Shown here piece after piece: positions 10,302 through 20,719 of a stretch of DNA of 26,299 bases. The notes beneath the pieces are model-generated. The model made no database searches, had not been told where the DNA came from, and saw only the letters and a program-made list of their open reading frames with translations. Source of the stretch: Pelargonium cotyledonis (Eukaryota > Streptophyta > Magnoliopsida > Geraniales > Geraniaceae); NCBI GenBank assembly GCA_036897625.1, contig JAYMTA010000595.1, positions 1 to 26,299 on the forward strand. The letters are read 5' to 3'. The translations under genes were made by a program, and so were the position numbers. Position 1 is the stretch's first letter; the number at the start of each line of letters is the position of its first letter.

Positions 10302-13300
10302 TCATCGACCTTCTACAAAACTATTGGTCAATTGAGTGCCCGTTTCAGGTTTACTAGCAGAAGAGGAAGAAGCCATGTCAGAAGTGGAAAGACCTGTTCT
10401 TGCTGCAACAAATGCTGGTTGTTTGGGAGCTGGAAGAGCTGCACTTTCACTTCCAAGCATCACTATTACAGTTGAAATGTCCGGACGATCATTTGGATCT
10501 TCTTGCACACACAATAGACCAACATTTACACATTTCATAAACTCGCCTCTGTTGCAAGATTCGCCTAGCGTCTGGTCCATTAGATTCAATGCATTGTCAT
10601 CTTCCCAAAATCTCCAAGTCTGCACAATTTTGAACAATATTATTATAGCTTTAATCAGCTCCCATCCAGGGAGTATAGAAATTGAGTGCAGTTCATTAAC
10701 TTACGTATCCAAGAAGGCCCAATGCATCTTTTGACCTATAAAATCCTGTGTTCCTTTTTCCACTTATAATCTCAAGTATAACCACTCCAAAGCTAAAAAC
10801 ATCAGATTTCACTGAGAAAATGCCGTCTAGTGCGTACTCCGGAGACATATAGCCACTGCATTACAATGAATAATGTCACGTAATCAGTAGATAAGTCAGG
10901 TTCAACTGAATTTAATTTTTTCAAGAAAACCCATAGTACATAGTACTCACTAGGTTCCCACAACTCTGTTTGTATTGGCCTCGTTCTGTTTGCCTCCAAC
11001 AATCCTCGCCAGCCCAAAGCCTGAAATTTTGGGGTTCATTTCCTCGTCAAGAAGAATGTTGCTTGTTTTCATATCTCTATGGATGATCCTAAGCCTAGAA
11101 TCTTGGTGGAGATATAGAAGCCCACGAGCAATTCCCATAATAATGTTGAAGCGCATCTCCCAGTCCAATGAAGCAGATAGCTTACTATCTTACATAATAT
11201 CAGTTTTTCATTTGAGAGCATATTTTTAATCCTCAGACAGTTAGTATCTCTATTCACTGGAAGTGTAAGAGATACAATTCAGATAAAGTATATGATTAAG
11301 TTGAGAGACTAACCAAAATTAAAGCATCTAAGCTTCTGTTGGGCATATATTCGTAAAGCAAGATCTTTCTTCTCCTTCTACGCAGTAGCCCCAAAGTTTG
11401 ACAAGGTTCTGGTGTTGAAGCTTGGCAATCAACACTACCTCATTCTTAAATTCTTGCAAGCCTTGTCCTGAAAAACTTGAAAGCCTCTTTACTGCAATTT
11501 CTTTACCACCAGGGAACGTACCCTACGTTCCAATACCATAATTTTAGTGTTAGCAGGAACCAGAAGTTACTTCACAAGATTATTTATAAGCATTACATGC
11601 AGTGATTACCTTGTAAACAGGCCCATAGCCTCCTTGTCCAAGCTTGTTAGCATCTGAAAAATGATCTGTAGCAGCTACTATGCTTTCAAACTCAAAAAAA
11701 GGTACATCTATACCCTTCTTGTCTTCTTCCTTGAACTCTCCTGTCTCTATGAGCTCTTTTGCATGTCTTTCACCATCAAACCTGTGAACCACCGGGTTTC
11801 TCTGAATTGCCATATTTTCTGAATCCAAAATACAACAGCATATATTAATGATATGAGGTAATTCATGTGGATGAATCCACAGTAACTCAAATTTTATGGC
11901 ATAAAGAAAAGAAAATCTAACCAGATACAGATATAAGTGAATAATATCCATTGAGCATTGTAATTACCTCGTCTTCTCTCATTCCTCCTCCATATGTATA
12001 TATAAACAATGGCACATGAGAAAACACGCACACTGCTTACTGTAACCCCAACAATCAGAAGAAATAGTTTATTGCTTCTTGAACCATCGTTTGATTTTGG
12101 CTCCAAAGGACCCGAACCTTCCACGGGAAAGAAAATACTCAATCAAGAATGCAAAATGATCAGAAGTATGTACCCAAACTTGTTTACAGTTCTCTCATAG
12201 CTCATTAGTTCTTGCACAAGACATCTATATTCTACTAGGGAATGGAGCAAGATACAAGATTGTGAGTAAATATGAATACTGATCCGTGAACCAAATCTAT
12301 CCTTGCTTTTATCATCATAGGATGAAAAAGCTAGCAAACCTCAGCTACCATTAAATTTGTGTCAAACACAGTATCTCACCTTGAGTAGAATTTGTACAAT
12401 TTAAAGTCGAAGGATCCCATTTGAAGTTTGTATTGCAAAGGCACCTTCCACTTCCATTTCTTGTTGCATTGCATGTTGACAGTGGCCAATCTTGGCAATC
12501 TATGGATGAAGTACATGTTGGCTCCAATGGTGGCTCCCATCCAATCTCGATTTCACCTCTGTTTTTTATTTATACAGTATCACTGGTATTGCTTGAGCCA
12601 TCGTTGCACGCACTGGTTGTAGTAAATGGCAATGCCATTGACTGGTTGAGTTTCTGAATAGTGTCTTTTGAACTTCTAGCATCACAATTATCTTTAATCT
12701 TGGCTAGGATTACAAATTTCTGTGTATCAGGGTCAATGCTACTGACTTGGTACAGGCCACTAGATGTCTTGAAGCTAAGCTGGTTTGTGGATGTGTTGCA
12801 CTGGAAGCTGAAGTACATGGGATCACCACAATTTGGTCCACTACTTAACGGATATGGAACTATCATCGTGCCACAGATCTCACAGTTTTTCGGTGTTGAT
12901 TCTGCAGATGTAGAATCATTTGTTTGTCATAAAACAATGAGAGAAAAGCTAAGCTACATATAATTAAGGGTTAAGCCAAACTCAACCAACATGACTAAGC
13001 TTTAGTATAGGAGCTTGAGCACATAAATGAAAGCCTATCAAGTTAACAAATATAGATTCTATCAAGAAACAAGGAAGGCTCTTGAAAGTATACTCGTATT
13101 CATATCAGAGAAGACAGTGTACCTTCATCAGAAATTGGTACACGCACAGAGAGGTTACGGCCTTCACTGTAGCCTTCACTGTACTCCTCTTGAAGATTAG
13201 TAAGACCCTCTCTCCAAATCCAGCACATTCCATTTGTACCAAGATTTCCTCTTTGTGTGCTATCTATAGCTTCATCATATGAGTATGCTTGGCATTGGCA

Positions 13301-14386
13301 GTCACACTCCTTTCTGCACTCAGTTTCATTGTCAGCCTTAAACTGTGAGTCTGTTTTTCCAACTTTCATCTTGCTATAGTTCAAGAATTTTTACTTCTCA
13401 CATGATATTGATTTTGCAGTGCACCCACCATAAAAATCTCCAGCTTCCCAATTTTTTAGTGAAGCAGGTTTAAACCCTGTTAAGCAATTACAAATAGGAT
13501 CACTCTTGAGATTACAATTCCCAAACTTTCCACAAGCATTAAACACACTACAACTATCTCTTGGCTCCTTCCAAATCAAGGACCACCCACTTTTGTTATC
13601 CCAACTCCAATATTGTATCTCCCCAGTATGATTCATGACCACCCTCTTAGAAGAACTATTGCCCTTACTCCTACTGAAATTTGATAACATGTAGGCAATG
13701 CCAGGAAGCATCTCTTCCGAGCCATCTCCACTTGCCCAATATATGATTGATCTTTTTGAGATGATATATTGGTTGTCTTCTCCACCCATCTTAAATGTGA
13801 AGTTCCCATTTGAAGGGTCTTCTGGACTCTTCCATGAAACCAGTGTCATACTTTCATCCATATTCATACCTGAAAGAAAAGTGTCGGTAGGGTTCTTGAA
13901 GCTCTGCCATAGTACTGTCCCCTCTTGGTCATCAGTTAGAACCAAGTTTCCAGAATCCAAGAGCTTCGCTGCCCGGGTGTTGGACACTGATGCTTCAACA
14001 CCTGTAGACCAATAAGACATTCCTGTTTCATCAAAAACCTTAAGGTTTCCATCTCTAATAGCAACAACTCCACCAGCTCCAGTGAGTGGATGGTCAGTAT
14101 TAGCAACCCAAACTATTGTTCTTGGATCCGACTTGAACCAAATCCCAATATATCTTCTGTCAGAAGTGTCAGGGGTGAAGAACCCAAATTCAAATCTTTC
14201 CCCATCTGAAATAAGAGTTTCTCCATTGTTAATCAACTCAGGTATTGTTATAGTGTCTCTAGCATAGCAACAAAGAAGAGCACTGATACATAAAAATGCA
14301 TTTAACAAAAAGATGAATAGCATGTTCTTAACTGACCATCTGTTGACTATTGTTCCAAGCTTGATCCCTCTTCTGTTGGTTCCCAT
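10302..14386 (-). pseudogene. G-type lectin S-receptor-like kinase, gene B, full-length pseudogene
   Basis: This tandem paralogue of gene A has the same eight-exon layout: 14386-13123, 12901-12380, 12117-11968, 11818-11610, 11522-11314, 11188-10951, 10855-10705 and 10619-10302. Lectin, S-locus, PAN, WAK-like, membrane and kinase parts are all present. Four lesions are seen: an in-frame TAA at 13393-13391 in exon 1, an in-frame TAA at 12572-12570 in exon 2, and two one-base losses in exon 5 relative to gene A, near 11372 (a run of A on the coding strand) and near 11316 (a run of T). In addition the kinase reads ISGFGLA where gene A has ISDFGLA, removing the magnesium-binding aspartate; HRDMK is kept. 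The ATG at 14386 starts MGTNRRG and a signal peptide. The first open part still encodes a 331-residue secreted lectin and S-locus domain protein. Confidence 0.9.
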
Positions 14387-14476
14387 CACGAAATGATGCA
14401 GAAAAATGAGGACAAAAAATGGTAGCCATTTCCACTCATCTGGTGACTACAGGGCATCTAAAGTGTTTCTGCTTCC

Positions 14477-14484
14477 CATATAAA
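14477..14484 (-). promoter_or_regulatory. Possible TATA box of gene B
   Basis: On the minus strand this reads TTTATATG, about 90 bases upstream of the ATG at 14386. Position and composition fit a core promoter, but this is not tested. Confidence 0.3.
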
Positions 14485-14928
14485 AAAACTCATGTGTACA
14501 GCTTCAACAGAAAAAACTAATAGCAGTGGGTCAACTTTAAGAGTAGAAAATAACTATTTGTGTGAAAAAATAAGGAGAGCCAACAAATCATGTGGCACCC
14601 ACTAGAAAGCTGGCAACATATAAAGACAAAGGGCTGTTATTCATTTTCTAATGCAATGAACAGACATATCAATTTGCTTTTACATCAGTGTTCTGATTGG
14701 TAGCTTGTTTATTTTTATTACTTAAGATAATAAACAAATATAAACAATGGCTTTACTTTTATGATCTCCATGTGACATACATGATCTAAAAGGTTTCTAA
14801 ATATAAAACAGCCCTCACCTTTCTTCTTGTTTCCAACATATGACCATTTCGTTAAGCCCATCAAGATTCAAATCTCTCGTCTTCTTTTTGTACCATCTTT
14901 AATGGTTGAAACAGAGATAGCTGAATTG

Positions 14929-14953
14929 ACACACACACACACACAACACACAC
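14929..14953. repeat. AC dinucleotide microsatellite
   Basis: A run of AC repeats with one break, seen directly. Confidence 0.9.
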
Positions 14954-15126
14954 TTATATTAAGTTGGTACCTGTAGATGTGAAGTGCATCTTCTGGATTC
15001 CATCTTGGACGTGTTACCATTTTGCAGTCCTTTTTCTATTCTCGCCTAGCCTCATTTATTGATTTTCTTAAAGAAACACCTTCTCCAACTAAGAGGAATC
15101 GATGAATATGCAGCCAATGAAGCCAA

Positions 15127-15143
15127 CAATAATAATAATAATT
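15127..15143. repeat. AAT trinucleotide microsatellite
   Basis: Five consecutive AAT units, seen directly. Confidence 0.8.
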
Positions 15144-15454
15144 CCAAAAAGAACGAGTCATTCAACTACCTATAGCATGGTTGAAATATATGCAATTAAA
15201 TAGAGGCAGAACTCGAAACAAGAACATAATTAGTACGATGAATTGTCAATTGAAAATAAGACGATACAGTAACAACGCACTAGTTCTGAGTCACAAGCAA
15301 TTTTATACATACAAATACAGAATGGAGTATGGAAACACATAATAGTAGAATATTCTAAAAGGATGTCAGAGAGAAGGGCTTTTCTATAAAATCACTTTTG
15401 GTACAATTGAAACTCTGAGGGCGCATTAGTACAAATTTGTCACAGCTGCCAGCA

Positions 15455-16408
15455 TCATCGAGTCTCTTCGAAAGAAAACATAAAATTATCAGCATTGCTT
15501 TCTGTCTTACTAGATGAAGAAGCCATGCTAAAAATGCTTCTTCTTAACACAAAGGCTGCTGGTTTAGGAGAAGGAAGAGTTGCATTTTAACTACCAAGCA
15601 TGAAAACTACATTTGACATTGTTGGACGATCGTTAGGATCCTCTTGCATGCATAAGAGCCCAACATTTACACACTTGATAAATTCACTTCTGTTGCAAGT
15701 TTCATGTAGTGCTTCATCCATTAAATCCAGCACATGCTCTTCCTTCCACAATCTCCATGTCTGCATATGTTTGAAACCAACACTGGTGTCAGCTGGAATA
15801 TATATCAAAAGAAAAAAGAGAAAACAAATGGTTACATCTTACAAGTTGTAAACTAAATGAACTTACATAACCTAGAAGGTTTAGTGCTTCTTCTGAGTTA
15901 GAGAACCCTGTGTTTCTTTTTCCACTTATGATCTCAAGTAGAACAACGCCTAAGCTAAAGACATCAGATTTCACTGAGAAAATTCCATGTAGCGCATACT
16001 CTGGAGACATATAACCACTGCACAAAAATGGTCGCATATAACCAGTTGACAAGTCAGATTGTCACACTTTGTACTCTATAGTCGGAACATATGTAGAGAG
16101 ACTGAAAAGTAAGCCAAAATATTTTGAAAATCAGGTTTACTGTGTAATACTGTATGTACATAATACTTACTAAGTTCCAACAACTCTGTTTGTGTTTGCC
16201 TCATTTTGTTTCCCCGCGACAATTCTTGCGAGCCCAAAGTCCGATATTTTAGGGTTCATCTCCTCGTCAAGAAGAATGTTGCTTGTTTTCATATCTCTAT
16301 GAATGATCCTCAGCCTAGAATCTTGGTGAAGATGTAGAAGCCCGCGAGCAATTCCCAAAATAATGTTGAGGCGCATTTCCCAGTTCAACGATCCAGATAG
16401 CTTACTAT
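15455..16408 (-). pseudogene. G-type lectin S-receptor-like kinase, gene C, kinase-end fragment
   Basis: Only the last three exons remain: 16408-16171, 16017-15867 and 15760-15455. They match exons 6 to 8 of genes A and B, with identical lengths for the first two (238 and 151 bases) and intact GT-AG borders. They encode the catalytic half of the kinase, with HRDMK and an intact DFG, and run to a C-terminal SFEETR tail. An in-frame TAA follows FMLGS in the last exon, so even this part is interrupted about 50 codons before its natural end. Intron sequence upstream of 16408 still resembles intron 5 of gene B up to about 16535. There an inverted-repeat element begins and exons 1 to 5 are absent. 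No product is expected. Gene C is closer to B than to A (DSKLS phrase, [12 protein letters not shown]). Confidence 0.88.
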
Positions 16409-16532
16409 CTGTTCCCAATTTCCCATGTCAAAGCATAATTTTAGTGATGTGGATCAGCTCTTAGTGAACAAGAGTTCTAGACAGTAACTATATTCACTGA
16501 AAGTGTAGAGATATATATAGACAAATTATATT

Positions 16533-17228
16533 AAGGAAAAATGATATATGGGGCCCATTTTTCGGTGCATAACACATAATGTACCCAAGTTTTAAACATA
16601 GTTTTGAGGATACCAATGTTATTTGCAAGTCTGTCAACCGTTAGAATTAACGGAAAAAGTCAAAAATAAATTATCATGTGCAGCTCACATGACCCGTTGA
16701 AATCTAAAATTTCTAAAATACCCTTATCTTCTCCTAAACTCATAAATGCAAACTATTTGTTCATCAATTTACAAATTTGAAATGAGGATCAGGCAAGATG
16801 TCTCTCCATTCTACATCAAAGAAACAATTGTTTTTCCATAGAACATTATCATTGACTATCTTAATTTTTGGAGAACATTAAATTTTTTATAAAAAAAAAA
16901 TCTGAAAAACCCAGTTTCCGGCAACCGAAATATTCAAACTTTGAAGTTTCCGGCGGCTGGAAACTGAGTTTTCCAAAAAAAAAAAAAATTTAGCATGTTT
17001 TTTTTATGACGAACAATTTGAGAATGTTCTTGATTGTCAAAACACAAATACCAAAATTCCAAAAATCCAAAATCGGGAAACTTAAAATCAAACACCCAAA
17101 TTACAAAAACCTAAAATCAAAAGAAGAAACTATCAATGTTTAAGGTATCCCCAAAATCATGTTTTAAAACTTGGGTACATCATGAGTTTTAGAACCAAAA
17201 AATGGCCTCTCGTATGTCATTACCCTTT
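16533..17228. mobile_element. DNA transposon-like element with ~80-bp terminal inverted repeats, non-coding
   Basis: The left end (16535-16615) and the reverse complement of the right end (17145-17228) align for about 80 bases at roughly 75% identity. Shared landmarks are GGCCATTTTT-like, then ATGTACCCAAGTTTTAAA and GGGGATACC-like. The interior has no long open frame and contains a smaller inverted repeat around 16910-16975 (CAGTTTCCGGC with GCTGGAAACTG). Long inverted ends suggest a Mutator-like MITE, but I could not find a clear target-site duplication, so the superfamily is open. It sits exactly where similarity between gene C and gene B ends. Confidence 0.65.
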
Positions 17229-17603
17229 ATTTTTCTTTCAGGGATAAAAAGGTAATTTCACAAGGTTAGCATAGTAATGATTGTATTAATTGGTATTGGG
17301 CCTGAAAGCCCAATCGAACCAAATATGGTTAGTTTCTAGCCCAACAAAAGCCACAATCCGGGTCGAATTTGATCCGACCCTTGAAACAATCGATGTCACG
17401 GGTCGTGCCTGAAACTGGAAAAAGATTATAATAAAATCAGTTGAGCGATTCTCTACCACGTCTCTCTCACATTTGCACGTTTAACCATAAAAAAATCAAT
17501 CCAGTGCTCTCGATCGATCGATCGATCAAGCTCTGTGAATCGAAGCCAAAGTCTCTCTCAGTCTCAGATCTAAACGACACCGTTTCAGATCCCGCGATCG
17601 GCG
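17229..17603 (+). promoter_or_regulatory. Promoter and 5' leader of the V-ATPase subunit c gene
   Basis: A TATA-like TATAATAAAA lies at 17427-17436, giving a likely transcription start near 17460 and a leader of about 140 bases. The leader is pyrimidine-rich (TCTCTCTC phrases), as in many plant housekeeping genes, and holds a CGAT repeat at 17511-17527. Around 17359-17379 there is an imperfect palindrome GGGTCGAATTTGATCCGACCC. The proximal promoter has only about 375 bases before the inverted-repeat element. Confidence 0.45.
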
Positions 17604-20504
17604 ATGGCTGGCTTCAGCGGCGATGAAACTGCTCCGTTCTTCGGCTTCCTCGGAGCCGCAGCTGCTCTTGTCTTCTCATGTAACTGAATCGGAACTCGAA
17701 AGCTCGTTTATTTTATGTTTTTTTTTTTGTTTCTAGATCTAGCTGCCATTTGGATTTGAATTTTGATTTTGTGGGATTGGAGTTTAATTTTGATGATTGG
17801 AGTCGTGAGATTGCGTGAAAGTTATGAACATTTAGTTTACTTGTTGGGTTGTGAAGCTCTTGATTTTGGGTAGCTCAAGTCTTCATGATTATTCTCAGCT
17901 TACTAGCAAATTTGCTATTTTTTTGGTGGATCGAATCTGTTTTTATTATTTTGTATTTGGAGTCATTTATTGCTTATGTGATTTCGTGAAACTTGTGAAC
18001 TATTAGTTGAGGCAGGTGGGTTTTGATTGTTTTGAGGAATTTGATAGCATGAGGTACCAAGTTATTGAATTTGGGTAGTTCTGTGATTGTTCTAAGCTTA
18101 AACTACAAGAAAATTTGCTATTCTGGTGGTGGATCTGATCTGGGTTTTTGTATGTAAATTGATTTGATGACCTGTCAGCTTATTGGGTTTATTTTCTTGG
18201 TTGAGCTCTTTCAATATTTGATTAGAATTTTGAATTTAATGTGATAATGAATTTGCAGAAACAAGAAATAAGAATGATAAAGGAAAGTAAATATTGTTTA
18301 TGTAGATCAGTGATTTTCATGTCTTACAAAGTGCTTGAACTTGGGTCGTTCATGATTCTTCGTAGCCTAAACTACAAGCAAATTATGGTGGATGTAATGT
18401 GTTTTTTTCGTATGGAAATCAATTTGACCCATTGGCTTATTGATTTTATTTGTCTTGGTCAGCTCTTTCAGTATTTGATATGAATTTTGAACTATAATTG
18501 GTTGTGATTATGACTTCTCATAGACTAGAAATTAGATGATAAAGGGTAAACATTGTTAATATATAACATTGATTTTCACTGCTTGTTAGGCATGGGAATT
18601 TGATAGCACAAGAGACAGAGTTCTTGAATTTGGGTAGTTTATGACTCTTCCCAGCTTAAAGTACAAGCAAGTTTGCTATTTTTGTGGTGGATCTAATATG
18701 GGTTTTCATCTGTAAATCGATTTGATCCATCAGCTTATTTGGCTTTATTTGTTTGCTTAATCTCTTTCAGTATTTGATGAAAAGTTTTGAATTTAAATTG
18801 GTTATGATTATGAATTGAGCTGGATATAATGAATTTGAAAAACTAGAATGATAAAGGGTATATGTTGTTAATATAGATAATTGATTACCATGTCTTGTTA
18901 GGTATGGGAGCTGCATATGGAACAGCCAAGAGTGGTGTTGGTGTGGCGTCGATGGGGGTGATGAGGCCTGAGTTGGTGATGAAGTCTATTGTGCCCGTTG
19001 TTATGGCTGGAGTGTTGGGTATTTATGGGCTCATTATCGCTGTTATAATTAGTACTGGAATCAACCCCAAGGCCAAGTCGTACTATCTTTTTGATGGGTA
19101 TGCTCATCTTTCATCTGGTCTCTCTTGCGGTCTTGCTGGGCTCTCTGCTGGTATGGCAATTGGGATTGTTGGTGATGCTGGTGTTAGGTATAACTTCTAA
19201 CCCTACCCTTGTTTAGCGAAGCATGTTGAGTATGTACGGATATTATTTATGAATTATATATGGTTTTAGGATTAGTAAACTTAGGTAATGGTTGGCTCTG
19301 TGTGTATAGTTGGTTAGTGTTGGTTTGAACTTTGATGTGTATATATCCTTATTATCCTGTACACCATCTTTTGGATATTTTGATGTTTATAGAGTTAGTG
19401 AGCCATGAGCCATTTTTTCCCTCACTCAAGGTTAGCTTCTGCTGAAGCTTCCTAATTTTTTTTTTTGTTAAACTCATAATTGATCCCCTATCTATACACT
19501 CGTATGAGCCGTATCAAGTTTGATCCTCCATCTATTTTTAGTATCTCAACTAATATTACAACTAATCAACTTTCCCCAAACCTCAAATTTTACCCATCTA
19601 TGCCCCATAATTTGTTTTTTCAACTCATTGAAGTCATATTGTTGCACACATCATTTTATTGATAGAAGACAAGGCTATCACTAAAGATAATGTGCTAAGA
19701 AAAAAATCATTTTTTGAGACCTAAAATGGACAAAATTTGAGGGTTTAATCACCAGTGATTTTGAAAATATTTAAGGATAAAACTTTATGATTGTCTGGTT
19801 GAGGAATCATTTATGAATTCAACTCTTTTTTGTACTTATTCAGTTTAGAATTAAACAGTCTTAGGATGTAGCTGACTTTAGCAGAAGACTTAATTGATCA
19901 CTAATGAGAGTTAAGTACAAGCTGGAGAATCATTACAAAATGGGGAAATGGAGACATCCATGGAGCCTTAAATTTGATCAAATCTATAACATAAATTGTG
20001 AGAGCATGCATATCACGTCATTTTCAGGAACACTCAAATTTTGTGGCTATTTAGGGAGCGTTTGAATTAGAATTTTTGCTCAGTAATGGAAATCAATTAT
20101 TGAAATGGAAATGAGGTTTTCAATGTTCATGTTTGGATCATGATTTTCGGTCATGAAAATGACTTTGGAATGGACTTGATATCTGATCGCTACCTTAATA
20201 CATTGATTCAAATATCTGTAGACTGTTAATTGAAACTGTGGAGTTTCGAAGGGTTTGTGTGTTCACTTGTTCGCTTTAGCGATATCTAGATGAGGCACAA
20301 ATTGACAATACGTCTCAATGAAATACTTTAAGTCCTTAACGATGTGTCATATATGATGATTTGTTTTGCAGAGCAAATGCGCAACAGCCAAAGCTCTTTG
20401 TTGGAATGATCCTTATTCTCATCTTTGCTGAAGCATTGGCCCTCTACGGTCTCATTGTTGGCATCATCTTGTCTTCTCGAGCTGGCCAGTCCAGAGCAGA
20501 ATGA
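17604..20504 (+). CDS. VHA-c: V-type proton ATPase 16 kDa proteolipid subunit c
   Basis: Three exons (17604-17679, 18902-19187, 20372-20504) with GT-AG borders join to 495 bases, 164 residues plus TGA, the usual plant length. The product is subunit c of the membrane Vo sector; its ring carries protons across vacuolar and other endomembranes, driven by ATP hydrolysis in V1. The protein starts [20 protein letters not shown] and has four membrane helices (about 10-33, 52-75, 90-115, 128-152). The proton-carrying glutamate is in the fourth, in [11 protein letters not shown], at about residue 141. The ATG has a good context (GCGATGG). All exon borders preserve the very conserved family sequence, so the model is firm. 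The nearest neighbour upstream is the divergent kinase relic C. Confidence 0.97.
17850..18901 (+). repeat. Tandemly repeated units filling V-ATPase intron 1, with a decoy 3' splice site
   Basis: Four related units can be anchored on a TTGGGTAGTT-like phrase at 17866, 18071, 18341 and 18630. Each continues with an AAGCTTAAACTACAAG-like phrase, a TTGCTATT--TGGTGGATC phrase, a TTATTGG phrase and, in the last three, a CTCTTTCAGTATTTGAT phrase. Spacings are 205, 270 and 289 bases. The last unit ends at the true acceptor CTTGTTAG at 18901. A near copy, CTTGTTAG followed by GCATGGGAATTTGA, ends at 18589. This is direct observation; identity between units is roughly 65 to 80% by eye. Confidence 0.75.
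19465..19824. mobile_element. MITE-like element in V-ATPase intron 2
   Basis: The left end (from about 19467, GTTAAACTCATAATTGATCC) resembles the reverse complement of the right end (GTTGAATTCATAAATGATTCC, ending about 19822). The likeness continues for about 100 bases, including CCTCAAATTTT on both arms. The element is about 360 bases and non-coding. Ends are approximate and no target duplication was confirmed. Confidence 0.45.
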
Positions 20505-20696
20505 GAAGGAAGTTAGTTACTTCACTGAGTATTCTTTTGTCGCGTATTGGCATTACTATTGGAGGAAAGATTTATATTTTTTCTCAGGTAATTCTGAAAA
20601 ATTCTACTTGTGGACAGTAAGTGCTTTGCCCGTCATGTCACCTGGTGCTTGCACTTTATAATTTATTCGTAGAAGTAGAATTGAGTTTCTCCGCAC

Positions 20697-20702
20697 AATA
20701 AA
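20697..20702 (+). terminator. Likely polyadenylation signal of the V-ATPase gene
   Basis: An exact AATAAA lies 193 bases after the stop codon, preceded by T-rich sequence. This fits a 3' untranslated region of about 200 to 220 bases. Confidence 0.5.
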
Positions 20703-20719
20703 AGCATGTTTATTTGTCC

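Larger units (their letters stand above)
14387..15454. other. Spacer between genes B and C with promoter of B
   Basis: No gene is recognised in these 1.07 kb. The stretch holds the presumed promoter of gene B, an AC microsatellite and an AAT microsatellite, and presumably the 3' untranslated region of gene C near 15454. Confidence 0.5.

Noticed and set aside
17441-17626. Frame overlapping the V-ATPase leader
   Set aside because: It starts with TTG, runs across the true start codon in another frame and has no recognisable product.
18898-19107. Minus-strand frame opposite V-ATPase exon 2
   Set aside because: A shadow of the highly conserved proteolipid exon.
20040-20180. Possible second MITE in V-ATPase intron 2, beginning GGGAGCGTTTGAATT
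   Set aside because: The opening phrase resembles ends of common plant elements, but no matching inverted end was found nearby.
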